From Armigeres subalbatus (Eukaryota > Arthropoda > Insecta > Diptera > Culicidae), in NCBI RefSeq assembly GCF_024139115.2, contig NW_026942458.1, forward strand, positions 48,941 to 112,940: 64,000 nucleotides of DNA, read 5' to 3'. This document shows, piece by piece, positions 10,291 through 21,089 of the stretch (position 1 is the first letter of the stretch; the number at the start of each line of letters is the position of its first letter). Position numbers and translations under genes: made by a program. The notes below the pieces were generated by a model. The model did no database searches. It was not told the DNA's origin and saw only the letters and a list, made by a program, of their open reading frames with translations.

Positions 10291-11688
10291 ATGCAAGTCA
10301 TGTCATTTGGGGCTACATGTTCTCCTGCTTGCGCGCAATTCGTAAAGAATAATCATGCCCAAAAATATAAGGACGAATGTCCAAAAGCAGTGGACGCGAT
10401 ATTAAAGAATCACTATGTAGATGATTACTTAGACAGTTTCGATGATTTAAGTGAAGCTGTAAACATCGTGTCCGATGTTATTAGAATTCATGACGAAGGT
10501 AATTTCAGAATGAGAAATTTTATTTCTAATTCAAAATCATTGCTCGATCAATTACCAAGCGACAGAGTGTCGCCTTTGAAGGAGATTAAATTAGATGATG
10601 AAGAAGGCGACTACGATAAAATTCTAGGAATGTATTGGGACATTCGGAAAGATAACTTCTTGTTCAGAATAAACTTTCCTAGTGAACCCACTAATGAACC
10701 TACGAAGCGGCAAGTCTTATCATTTATAATGAGTGTGTACGACCCGTTGGGTTTGATAGCACATATAACAATCGAGTCGAAGATACTAATGCAAGATGTC
10801 TGGCGTCTCGGTATAGGGGGTGATGATAAAATCTCAAACGATTTATCCAAAAAATGGAATATTTGGCTAAATAGACTATCTTCCATTACTAACATCAGAA
10901 TTCCAAGATGCTACTCTCATTTTAAAAATCCCATCAGACGAGAACTTCATGTATTTTGCGATGCATCATTACACGCATTCGCAGCAGTCATTTACATGCG
11001 AACTATATGTCGCGACGATATTGATGTAACAATAGTCGTGGGTAAATCCAAGGTAGCTCCTACTAAGATTATGTCTGTACCACGTTTGGAGCTTCAAGCG
11101 GCTGTATTAGGAACAAGACTTCACAATACAGTTCTACAGGAAACAAGAGTAGAGATTAATAGTGTTACCCTTTGGTCAGACTCCAAAACTGTACTTAGCT
11201 GGATAAAATCAGAAACTCGCAAGTACAAGCAATTTGTACAATATCGGATAGGAGAGATACTAGAGAGTACGCTGGGATCTCAATGGAAGTACATAAAATC
11301 GAATTCTAATCCCGCAGATGAAGGTACCAAAATTACTAATGCGAAAACAACATGGATTAAAGGTCCTTCATTTCTAACGCTTAAGGAAGAAAATTGGGGA
11401 CACGTGACTAAATACGATTTCTCGGACGATTTAAGCCATGAGGAATTACGTCCTGTTCTTGCAACAATGCAAACCTTTAAACCAGATCTGGATTGGATAA
11501 ATATCCAATGGTGCTCTGATTGGACACGCTTAAAACGAGCCGTGAGTGGAGCACTCAAATATTTGGGAAAATTAAAGGCCAACATTAGAAAAGTCACCGT
11601 TGATATGATCATCTCAGCTGAAGACTTAGAGGAAGCTGAGATATTGCTTATACAAAAACTCAATGGGAAGCTTTCCCTAATGAAATGA
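10291..11688 (+). CDS. BEL/Pao RT palm (YVDD), RNase H and connection region
   Basis: This is the longest intact segment, 465 codons. It begins [17 protein letters not shown]. The YVDD catalytic motif is at about 10,414-10,425. It continues through the BEL thumb/connection ([13 protein letters not shown]) into RNase H. The RNase H residues are seen as [12 protein letters not shown] (near 10,960), the glutamate in [10 protein letters not shown] (near 11,085) and the aspartate in [12 protein letters not shown] (near 11,175). It runs into the pre-integrase linker and ends at TGA 11,686-11,688, where the integrase frame overlaps. Confidence 0.88.
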   Translation: MQVMSFGATCSPACAQFVKNNHAQKYKDECPKAVDAILKNHYVDDYLDSFDDLSEAVNIVSDVIRIHDEGNFRMRNFISNSKSLLDQLPSDRVSPLKEIKLDDEEGDYDKILGMYWDIRKDNFLFRINFPSEPTNEPTKRQVLSFIMSVYDPLGLIAHITIESKILMQDVWRLGIGGDDKISNDLSKKWNIWLNRLSSITNIRIPRCYSHFKNPIRRELHVFCDASLHAFAAVIYMRTICRDDIDVTIVVGKSKVAPTKIMSVPRLELQAAVLGTRLHNTVLQETRVEINSVTLWSDSKTVLSWIKSETRKYKQFVQYRIGEILESTLGSQWKYIKSNSNPADEGTKITNAKTTWIKGPSFLTLKEENWGHVTKYDFSDDLSHEELRPVLATMQTFKPDLDWINIQWCSDWTRLKRAVSGALKYLGKLKANIRKVTVDMIISAEDLEEAEILLIQKLNGKLSLMK

Positions 11689-12600
11689 TGGATTTAAGCA
11701 CCAAGCGAACAGTTGATAAATCGAGTCCGATTCGTACGCTCACACCATTCTTGGATAAGAATGGCACCATGAAATCGGAAACACGATACAAAAACGCAGA
11801 ATGCATACCATATTCTGCCAGGTATCCGTACATCTTACCGGCTAAACATATTGTATCGGACCTCATATTGAAAAACAAGCATGAGGAATTCAAACACCAG
11901 AAAACAAAAACGGCAGTGGCAGCCATACAACAAAAGTACCATATAGTAAATATTGATTCTGGGATGAAAAGAATAAAAAATAAATGCCAACATTGCAAAA
12001 ACGAAAATGCCAAGATAAATATACCAAAGATGGCACCGTTACCAGAATGTCGGCTACAACCATATGTGAAACCCTTCACTCATACCGGAGTAGATTACTT
12101 CGGACCCTATAACGTATCTATTGGGAGACGTACTGAAAAGAGATGGGGAGTCTTGTTTACTTGCATGACTACGCGGGCGGTATATTTGGACCTTGCCCAT
12201 AATCTAAGCGCGGATGCTTTTGCTAAGCCTGAATTCTATACAGAGTAGAAGGGACGAATTAAATTCCTTTATAGCGATAATGGTACCAACTTTGTAGGAG
12301 CTAATAACGAGATGGCAAAAATCCAACATAGACTAGCATCAGAGGGAATAAGATGGCAATTTAATCCCCAGCAGCACCACATTTTGGTGGAGCATGGGAA
12401 AGAATGGTAAAGGAAGTCAAGAGCCTTTTACCTAATGAAACCATGTCAGAATACGCATTTAGAGCTTTGCTAACCGAAATTGAAGGTATCATAAACAGCA
12501 GACCTCTTACCGCTATATCATTGGATGCAACCGATGACGAACCACTCACTCCAAACCATTTTTTGATTGGATGTGCTGGTGGAGCGGAACCATCATTAAA
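11685..12600 (+). pseudogene. BEL/Pao integrase, interrupted
   Basis: The zinc-binding region has two histidines spaced in HIVSDLILKNKHEEF and the pair CQHC (near 11,985). The catalytic core begins with TGVDYFGP (near 12,088) and has YSDNGTNFVGA (near 12,271). An in-frame TAG stands at 12,246-12,248. After FNP at about 12,370 one base appears lost in a C run, and the GGAWERM motif bearing the last acidic residue lies in another frame (from 12,385). The DDE residues are therefore all recognisable, but no single frame holds them. Confidence 0.8.
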
Positions 12601-13129
12601 ATGATACTTCTAAACCTGAAGCGAACCGACAGCAGTGGAAAAGGGTACAACATATGGCAAAGAATTATTGGGATCGGTGGTTGCACGAATACCTTCCTCC
12701 CTGGCCAAAAAGATCAAAGTGGGCTGAAGAAGTTAACAACATTAAGGTTGGCGACATCGTTATGATCGCTGACGACGATCAAAAGGCAAGATGGCGAAAG
12801 GAATGATCATTAAAGTCCACCCATCGAAAGAAGGTCAAATTCGATCAGCGGTAGTTAAAACGGCAACGGGCGAATTTACTCGTCCGGTAGCCAAACTGGC
12901 GGTATTGGATGTACTACCACCAGATGACGTTACTACCTCCGAAGACAAGCCGAAAAGAAAAGGTCAAATAAGAGGAAAGCGCCCTCTGAAAATGTTTCTG
13001 AGTGCAATAAATTTGTCAGGGCAATTAACAAATTACCGGAAGGGTACGAGTACGGTAAAAGAAAATGCGTTGATATCGAAAGGGTCAAACAAATTGCTGC
13101 GGCTATCGCAAAACCAAAGCCCAAGATAA
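12601..13129 (+). pseudogene. BEL/Pao integrase C-terminal (DUF5641-like) region
   Basis: Across two frames the sequence reads as the tryptophan- and arginine-rich BEL tail. KVGDIVMIADD lies near 12,745-12,778 and WRKGMIIKVHPSKEG near 12,790-12,835, followed by VKTATGEFTRPVAKLAVLDV. This domain is usual at the end of BEL Pol. The last part is basic and ends at 13,129. Confidence 0.75.
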
Positions 13130-13164
13130 AAAAGAAAAGGATACGAGCCGTAAATTGGACAAGC

Positions 13165-15050
13165 ATGATGGTTATATTGTACTTTGTATGTGCTCTTTGG
13201 GAAGCGCGATATCCTTCGATGGATCTGGATTGATAGCCTTTGATTGCGGAAATCCGGAGGTCAATCTTACGAGCTACTCCTGTTAGATGTAGCTTCATGT
13301 ATACCACCCTCGAACAACTTGTCGACAAGCGAATTGCAAATACAAGTATTGCAGAGGAGTGTTAAAAGTGAAGTCAAGGCCTATCAATGTAAAGTAATAG
13401 CCAAGAGGAGGATTAAGCATTGCGGAATGCATTCTCACACTTCAGAATATGAACGCGGCTATGAATACATTGTGAAAGAGTTCACATCCGAAGAATGTCA
13501 TTTATCACATCAGCTAGGCATAATTAAATTAGCTTACGATCATCAACTGCGCGAATTGAAACGCAATGCTACCACTCGCGGAGAGGCACTGATAGTGGGA
13601 TCAGTTTGGGGAAGCCACTGTAAAGGAGGCACCTACCGAACTCCAAAATATACTTGGGAAGATGCCTTGGTTTATTACGAGTATGAGATCACATTGCGAG
13701 ATTACATGGCAGTTGTAGATCATGAAAATGATGTTATACACTTGAGAAACGGTCTCACATGCAGATTTTCTCAAGGAAAATGTTTAGATTCGGAAGACGG
13801 ATACATAACATGGGACGCCGTCTCCAACAACGGATGTGAAGAATCAGAATACGAGGTAATTTATGAGGGTTTGGTAAATCGAACCCAAAACGAAAAAAGG
13901 GATAAACATAACAAAATCTCAAACGCCGTCTATAGCACAATTTCAGACACATCTGTTCTCTATTAGAGCTAGGAAAAGACAAAAATTTGTGGGCACTTAG
14001 GTTTTATGACCGATCATCCTCGTATCGTTATTGTTGAAGTGGTAGGCTTCAACTCTCCTTTCAAAAGGAAATCTACGACGGGGAGAAACTTTGATTTATT
14101 TACATATTTCAATTCCAAAATAACCCTAGTAGAAAACTATATTGGGAAAAGCATGTCGGAACTTTTACAGCACGGTTATGACCGAAATGTGTAAAAGTAG
14201 ACAAAACACTGATGGAAACCAAATTAACACTGGCACGTCTCAACCCTACAGAATTTGTAACCAGTATCATAAAACGATCTGGATACACCGCTGTGGTGGC
14301 AGGAGAAGTTTTGCACGTATTGGAATGCAAAACCAGTTTATGTAACTCCCAGGTCTGACGAGAATTGTTATCAGGAAATACCTGTAACTTATAACAATCT
14401 TTCCATGTTTATAGCACCAGTAAGCCACGTACTGCAAAATAGAGGTACACAGATTGATTGTACACCTCTTCTTCCGGCCAAGTTTCAAATAGGTGGAAGA
14501 TGGTACACCACCGACGGACGGATAAGAGAAACCACGTCGCCGTTAAAGCTAACTACAGATTTAATAACCACGTGGACTTATACTCATCTTCCAAACCTAA
14601 TACAAAGTGGTGTTTATGACGCAGAAAGCGTGATCAAGATGAGAAACATGATCTATGAACAGGGGTGATAAAAGAGCAGCATCTAATGTTTTATATAAAA
14701 TTTTGGTCGGAGAGCGACCAGATTTTCAAGGATTCCGTTTTGATGCTTTGATATCGGATCGAATGATTGAAAATGTTTTGAAAAATATTGGTCTAAGTTA
14801 CTCTCATGGTCAACCTGGTTGGGAAACATAACTTCTACCTTTATTGGTATATACATGATAGGAAGAATAATTAAATTTACGATTGACACTATTATGCACG
14901 GGCGCATATTATATGACATATATGGTTTGGGATGGCAACTACTTGCATCATTTTGGGATTCTTTAACAAGTTTTCTTTCTCATAGAAATGCTATGAAAAG
15001 AACAGAAACACAAAATAATAAAATGAAAATCCACCGCAACACGCAGTAGA
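13165..15050 (+). pseudogene. Broken viral-type envelope glycoprotein gene carried by the BEL element
   Basis: Downstream of integrase, ATGs at 13,165/13,168 start a hydrophobic signal-like segment. The largest open piece (13,244-13,966) is cysteine-rich and includes HCGMHSHTS and further paired cysteines, with an N-glycosylation site near ELKRNATTR. More pieces follow in other frames at 14,006-14,194, 14,142-14,345 and 14,405-14,668. Close to the end is a hydrophobic, membrane-anchor-like segment (14,819-14,900) with a short basic tail. The layout (signal, cysteine-rich ectodomain, anchor) is that of a class I-III style fusion glycoprotein. Similar genes captured from chuvirus-like negative-strand viruses are known in Aedes BEL/Pao elements, and I favour that source. 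Several frame changes and stops make this copy non-functional as read. Confidence 0.6.
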
Positions 15051-15158
15051 AGTCGTTCAAGAAAATTTTGACAAGCCCAGTGCTCCATTCTACCCCAATT
15101 TATTTTCGCGGATTAATGAGCAAATTTGAGTAAACCTAGCGTTTTACGGGCTCCGGAC

Positions 15159-15890
15159 TGTCGCTGCGCGAACAAAATTAGTTCATCATAAAATCAATCA
15201 CGCCGTTGCACCCAGCATTGCAACGCGTTGGTCTAACTGTATACCGATGTTGATGTCATATTAAGAAACTGTAAGTGATAAGGAGAGCGGAAAAAGGCAT
15301 AACTAATTTACATAAGGACAGCTAGGAACGAGTATCGCACACAGATTAGGCGATAAACACGCCCACGCGTAGGCGCATGTGGCAATAAACATTTTTCCTT
15401 TCTCTTTCGTCCTGCCAGAATGCAGTCCTTTGGCAGGAACGATACAAATGTTTTTCAATCCTAAGAAGCTAATGTTATGCAATCATAGAAGATAAGCCGC
15501 GCCTTAAATTGTGAGCCCTTCCCGATCTGGCCGTAAGAGCAAGCGAAAGAGAATCGAATAAGGATAATTACCAGATCTGGATGGGCGTTAGTTAATAAGC
15601 TCAATACTATTATACAAGTGGTAGATCACCACACATTGAAGAATAGTTGTAATGAGTGAAATAGAAAATATTCGTAGATTAATCACTAATGCCCAAAAGA
15701 GAGCAAAAATGTGACCCAAATATTTCTAAATTGTAAATCACTAATGTATCATGTAGAAGTAAGACCCTTACCCCTGTGAATGTTTCAAATAAAATTAAGT
15801 TCGATGTTTTACTCCTGATTCTTTAATTAGAATTTCGAAACTCCGGTCTTCAACTTCCCTGCTTGACTCGAAAACGTCTCTCCGTAAAGG
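15159..15890 (+). repeat. 3' LTR, first part
   Basis: This repeats 5059-5788 with about four differences in 730 bp. It stops abruptly after TAAAGG at 15,885-15,890. The rest of the LTR resumes at 26,694 with the same TAAAGG. I see no convincing polypurine tract directly upstream; the last 15 bases before TGTCGC are GC-rich and mixed. Confidence 0.92.
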
Positions 15891-16145
15891 GTGGTATGGA
15901 CTTCTAAAGTACTGTGCAAATAGATAGGGCAAGTAGAGGTCAAGTAATGATTCCTGTACTGATATTCCTTGGGCAGTACGGAGCTTACAAGGAAAGCGAA
16001 TAATTAGGTTATAGCAGGCGTATTGCAGAGAAGAAAACACAGACTGACGTCTTTCCTAGCGGAATAATGCGCAGATGCATTATTCCGCAAGTAAAATTGA
16101 CGTTTTTGAAAGTTTTTTTTCCACACGGCAATGTTTTTTTTGCAG

Positions 16146-16413
16146 TTCGAAACTAGTCAACTGTTTGTCCGGATAGTTCTACTTAGGTTCCAGTCGAATG
16201 GGAATTGCGTGAGTACTGACAATATGACCTGACTTTGCTTAATTTCAGGTTGAATTCCCAGAAGCCAGCGGAACGGTCAAATCAACAGTGAAGCGATCTG
16301 AGTTTCTTGAGAGGATTCGTCGGTTCCGAGAGATGACACACTGGTTGGAAAATAACGAAAATAAACTATCCGGTTCGGAGAAGATGGGCGGCTTCGACTT
16401 TTTCGTAGGGTGA
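16146..16413 (+). CDS. Exon-like coding fragment of unknown origin
   Basis: After a pyrimidine-rich TTTTTTTGCAG acceptor-like site, 16,146-16,208 is open. A 40-nt stretch with GTGAGT at its start and TTTCAG at its end follows (16,209-16,248). An open stretch then begins VEFPEASGTVKS and runs to TGA at 16,411. The peptide is rich in charged residues and contains FLERIRRFREMTHWLENN, which looks like a real helical protein segment. I do not recognise the family. The apparent intron is shorter than usual for insects, so it may be a captured, decaying host gene piece. Confidence 0.35.
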
Positions 16414-17796
16414 AATGGATGACTGATCTTGTGACCAAACCGGTCATTCGTCTAGATGCCTCTACTTTCTACCGCAAATTTTGAATATCGCTCCTTGTTT
16501 TGGCCAGAGATTGACCCCCTACGTTGTGTGGGGAAGTTAAAAACGCAACGATGAAAGAAACGGCACTTTGTGCGCTAGTTTGTATGTTTTGCTATTGATT
16601 TACCAACAGTGTGGATCGAAGACGATTTTTTATTAAAATAAAGGCATTACAGCGATAAAGCGTTTCCGCAAGTCACTAATATACTTTCGAAGAACCGGAT
16701 AAATGGATGCAAAATGGAATTAGATTGTTATCTTGCTTCGCGCAACTTTGCACGGTTGTAACAGCCCGACGTTGCGTTTACACCCTCTAATCTTTTATTT
16801 AAATATCAAAACATCCGCGACCAAACCTTATTAGTTTACAGTGCCTGCTAGTTGTTATCTGAAAACTTTGAGATGTAATATAAAAACTTGAACATGCTCT
16901 CACCAGAAGCCATCGTTCTTCTCAAAAGCCAAAATTTCCCAAAGACCACTGAGAGAGTAACTGAGGCAGGATGAGGCATCTGAACCACCATTTTGAATAT
17001 TTTCCATCCATTTCATTCAGAATGACAGAATGCGAAGAAATCCACAAGAAGTGCTAGATAATCTCTAGGACAGCTAAATGAAATGGTGGAGATTTCTCTA
17101 GAAATGCTATTCCTTTCGTGAATTCCGGGAATATTTTTACAAAACCTTAGAATACTATTGGGAGTCCTGCGAATTTCTCCAGGAGCTCTGGAAACCTTTC
17201 CAAGAAAAACTGAAATTTCCTTAAGAAATACTACAAAGCTTTTTAACTGCAATTCGATAGTTGCATGCAATAGTTTTGCAGTTCAAATGATGTCAAAGTC
17301 AATAGCAGTTATAATGCGCCATAATGTACTGCTGGAATTTTCTTTCTATTGCTCCTGGTATACTTTCTTAGTTGCTGGAAATTTTCCTGAGTGAATTCTT
17401 GATTTTTTTCAGAAAATGTTTTCGTAGAGATTCATGGATAATAAATATACGAAAGATGTTTTGTAAAGAAGAATTTCCCAACATATTCCTAGAAGAGCTT
17501 CCAGAGGAGTTCCAGGAAAAATTTTAAATGATGCCTGGAGAGATTGGGAGTGTTTTTGAAGAAATCCCTGGAGGTATTTTCAAAAAAATGCAATGTTAGG
17601 AAGAATTCCTTAACGATTTTTTTCTGGATATTTTTTTTTAAATAATTCCTCTGGAGGGTTTTTCGAAGGAGTTTATGTGAATATCCCATGAAATTTCTGA
17701 AGAAACATTTTAAAGAATTCTTAGTGGCATTCTCAATGAAATCACTGAGCTATTCCAAGACGAATTTAATGCATTTTAATTTCGCTTCCTTCCTTT
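16414..17796. other. AT-rich interval grading into degenerate minisatellite
   Basis: No gene seen. From about 17,480 the DNA shows GGAATTTCTGG-like words spaced at roughly 20-25 bp. This looks like heavily mutated copies of the neighbouring minisatellite. Confidence 0.5.
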
Positions 17797-20590
17797 CCAG
17801 TGGTGCTTCCTGAGGAATTTTGGGGGAGTAAACGTAAAAATTAAGGAACTCCCGGGAGAATTTCCCAAGGAACTTCTGGGGGAAATTCCGGAGAAAATCC
17901 TGGAGGAACTTCCAAAGAGAGTCCCGGGAAACTTCCTGAGAGGGTCATGGGGGACATTCCAGAGATTGTCCCAGAGAAAGACCCGAGGGAAGTTCCGAGG
18001 GAACTCGCGGGAAACTTCCGAAAGAAGACTTAGAGGAACTGAAGGAACTACTGTGAGGACTTCTGAAGGAAATCCCTGAGGAACTCCTCCGGAACGAAAA
18101 AACTCCACGGAAGTTCCTCCAGGATTTCCCTCGGAAGTTCCTCCAGGACTTACCTTGAAGTTCCTCCAGGAATTCCATCGGAAGTTCCTCCAGGAATTTC
18201 CTCGGAAGTTCCTCCACGAATTTCCTCGGAAGTTCCTCCACGAATTTCCTCGGAAGTTCCTCCACGAATGTCCTCGGAAGTTCCTCCACGAATTTCCTCG
18301 GAAGCTCCTTCAGGACTTTCCTCGAAAGTTCCTCCAGGAATTTCCTCCAGGAATTTCCTCGGAAGTTCCTCCAGGAATTTCCTCGGAAGTTCCTCCTGGA
18401 ATTTCCTCGGAAGTTCCTCCAGGAATTTCCTCGGAAGTTCCTCCTGGAATTTCCTCGGAAGTTCCTCCAGGAAGTTCCTCGGAAGTTCCTCCAGGAATTT
18501 CCTCGGAAGTTCCTCCAGGAATTTCCTCGGAAGTTCCTCCAGGAATTTCCTCGGAAGTTCCTCCAGGAATTTCCTCGGAAATTCCTCCACGAATTTCCTC
18601 GGAACTTCCTCCAGGAATTCCCTCGGAACTTCCTCCAATAATTCCTCCGGCAGTTGCTCCAGGAATTCCCCTGGAAGTTCCTCCAGGAATTTCCTCGGAA
18701 GTTTTTCCAGGAATTTCCTCAGAAGTTCCTTCAGGAATTTCCTCGGAAGTTCCTCCAGAAATTTCCTCGAAAGTTCTTCCAGGAATTTCCTCGGAAGTTC
18801 CTCCAGGAATTTCTTCGGAATTCCCTCGGAAAATCCTCCAGGAATTCCCTCGGAAATTCCTCCAGGAATTTCCTCGGAACTTCCTCTAGGAATTCCCTCG
18901 GAACTTCCTCCAATAATTCCTCCGGCAGTTGCTCCAGGAATTCCCCTGGAAGTTCCTCCAGGAATTTCCTCGGAAGTTCCTCCAGGAATTTCCTCGGAAG
19001 TTCCTCCAGGAATTTCCTCGGAACTTCCTCCAGGAATTCCCTCGGAACTTCCTCCAATAATTCCTCCGGCAGTTGCTCCAGGAATTCCCCTGGAAGTTCC
19101 TCCAGGAATTTCCTCGGAAGTTCCTCCAGGAATTTCCTCGGAAGTTTTTCCAGGAATTTCCTCAGAAGTTCCTTCAGGAATTTCCTCGGAAGTTCCTCCA
19201 GAAATTTCCTCGAAAGTTCTTCCAGGAATTTCCTCGGAAGTTCCTCCAGGAATTTCTTCGGAATTCCCTCGGAAAATCCTCCAGGAATTCCCTCGGAAAT
19301 TCCTCCAGGAATTTCCTCGGAACTTCCTCCAGGAATTCCCTCGGAACTTCCTCCAATAATTCCTCCGGCAGTTGCTCCAGGAATTCCCCTGGAAGTCCCT
19401 CCAAGAATTGCTCCGGAAGTTCCTCCAAGAATTCCTTCGGAAGTTCCTCCCGGATTTCTTCCAGAAGCTCCCTCGGGAGTACCTTCAGAAATTCTCTCGG
19501 GAGTTCCTTCAGAAATTTCCTCGGGAGTTCCTTCGGAAATTTCCCCGGGAGTTCCTTCGGAAGTTCCTGTGGGACTTCCTCCGGAAGTTCCTCTGCGAGT
19601 GCCTCCGAGAGTTTCTCCGGGAATTCCTCCAGGAGCTCCCCTAGAAATCCCTCCGGGAGTTTCTTCGGGAGTTCCCTCGGAAGTTTTCCCAGGAGTTCTT
19701 TCGCGAGTTTGTTCGGGTATTCCTTTGGAAGTTCCTCTGGGTCTTTCTTTCGGAAGTTCCCTTGGGAACTCTTGGGAGTTCCTGGGAGATCCGTCGGAAG
19801 TTTCCCCGTGAGTTCTTTCTGGAAGTTCCCTCAGAAGTTCGCTTGGGAGTTCTTTTGAAAGTTTATGCGGGTCTTCTTTTGAAAGTTCGCCTGGGACTCC
19901 TCCGTAAGGTACACCAGGACCCTCTCTGGAAGTTCCCTGACTCCATCCGGAAGTTCGTTCAGGAATTTCTCCGAAGTTCCCAGAATTTCCTTCAGAAATT
20001 TCCTCAGGATTTCTTTTGGGAATTTTTCCTGGGAGTTCCTCAGGAAGTTTTTCTGGGAGTTCCTGTGGAAGTTCTTCTTGGACTTCCTCCGAAAGTTCTT
20101 CCGCGAATTCCAACAAAAGTTTCTCCAGGAGTTCCTCCGGGAGTTCACCTGGGAGTTCCTTCAGAGATTCTCCTGGGAGTTCCTCCGGGATATCCTTCAG
20201 AAGTACCCTGAGGAGTTCTTCCGGCATTACCTTCAGAAGTAACCTCAGGTGTTCCTCCGGGATTTCTTTCAGAAGTCCCATAAGGAGTTCCTTTGGAAGT
20301 TCCTCTTAGTCTTCTTTCGGAAGTTCCGTGAGTTCCCTCGGGTCTTCTTCCAGAAGTTTCCCTAGGACTTCCTCCGTGACCCTCTCAGGATGTTCCATCG
20401 GAAGTTCTTTGGGAAGTTCCCTAGGATTTCTTCCGGAAATCCCAGGATTTTCTCCGGAAGTTCCCCCAGGAGTTCCTAAGGAAATTCTCCTGGAGTTCCT
20501 TCAGGAAGTTCCTCTGGGACTTCCTCCGGAGTTCCTAAATTTTACGTTTTCTACCCGAAAATTCTTCAGGAAGCACCACTGGAAAGTTTT
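17797..20590 (+). repeat. Minisatellite array 1 (about 24-bp unit, TTCC-rich on the plus strand)
   Basis: The tandem unit combines GGAAGTTCCTCC with AGGAATTTCCTC or AGGAATTCCTC. About 17,820-18,080 runs in the opposite sense and 18,100-20,540 in the plus sense. A higher-order pattern is present: the landmark CCAATAATTCCTCCGG recurs at 18,634, 18,910, 19,054 and 19,352. The block is closed by an inverted repeat of about 60 bp at both ends (TTTCCAGTGGTGCTTCCTGA at 17,795; its complement ends near 20,586). Because the unit is a multiple of three and palindromic, all six frames stay open for hundreds of codons. These are not genes. Confidence 0.95.
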
Positions 20591-21089
20591 CTTGAACTTC
20601 GCATTGGACTTCCTTCAAATATTTTTTCCAGGAATCTTCATAAATTACTTTGAGAAATTTATACTATTATCCTCGAGGACTCTCCAGAAGATTCATCTGA
20701 TTTTCTATGGAATTTCTATGCTCTACGGAAATTTAATTGTGTATTTCTCCAGAAAATATCACGCAAATTCTTCCAGAAATTTCTCCAGAATTTAACTTGG
20801 AAATTCCTTCAGGTATTTCCCCCAAAATTCCTCCAAGGAATTTTTCAAGAAATTTATCCAGCCATTCGTCAAAAACTGTTTCCAATAGCTCTTACGAAAA
20901 TAGCTCCAAGAATCCTTTAGAAATCTTTAGGTACTTCCTCCAGAATTTTTCCAAGAATTCATCCAGAAAACCCCAGAAATTTCAGCACAATATCTTGAGG
21001 AAATTACCCTGAAAGTCTTTCAGAAACTCTCTAGCGTTTTCTTCATGAACTTCTCAAGAAGTTCTCCAAAAATAGTGCGTAAATTCGTT
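20591..21089. repeat. Degenerate spacer between the two opposed arrays
   Basis: AT-rich DNA with recognisable but worn units (TTCCAGAAATTTC, CCAAGAATTC) at irregular spacing. It separates the two oppositely oriented arrays. Confidence 0.6.

Noticed and set aside
18731..20281. 516-codon open frame on the minus strand of array 1
   Set aside because: Same cause: a stop-free palindromic monomer with a period divisible by three.
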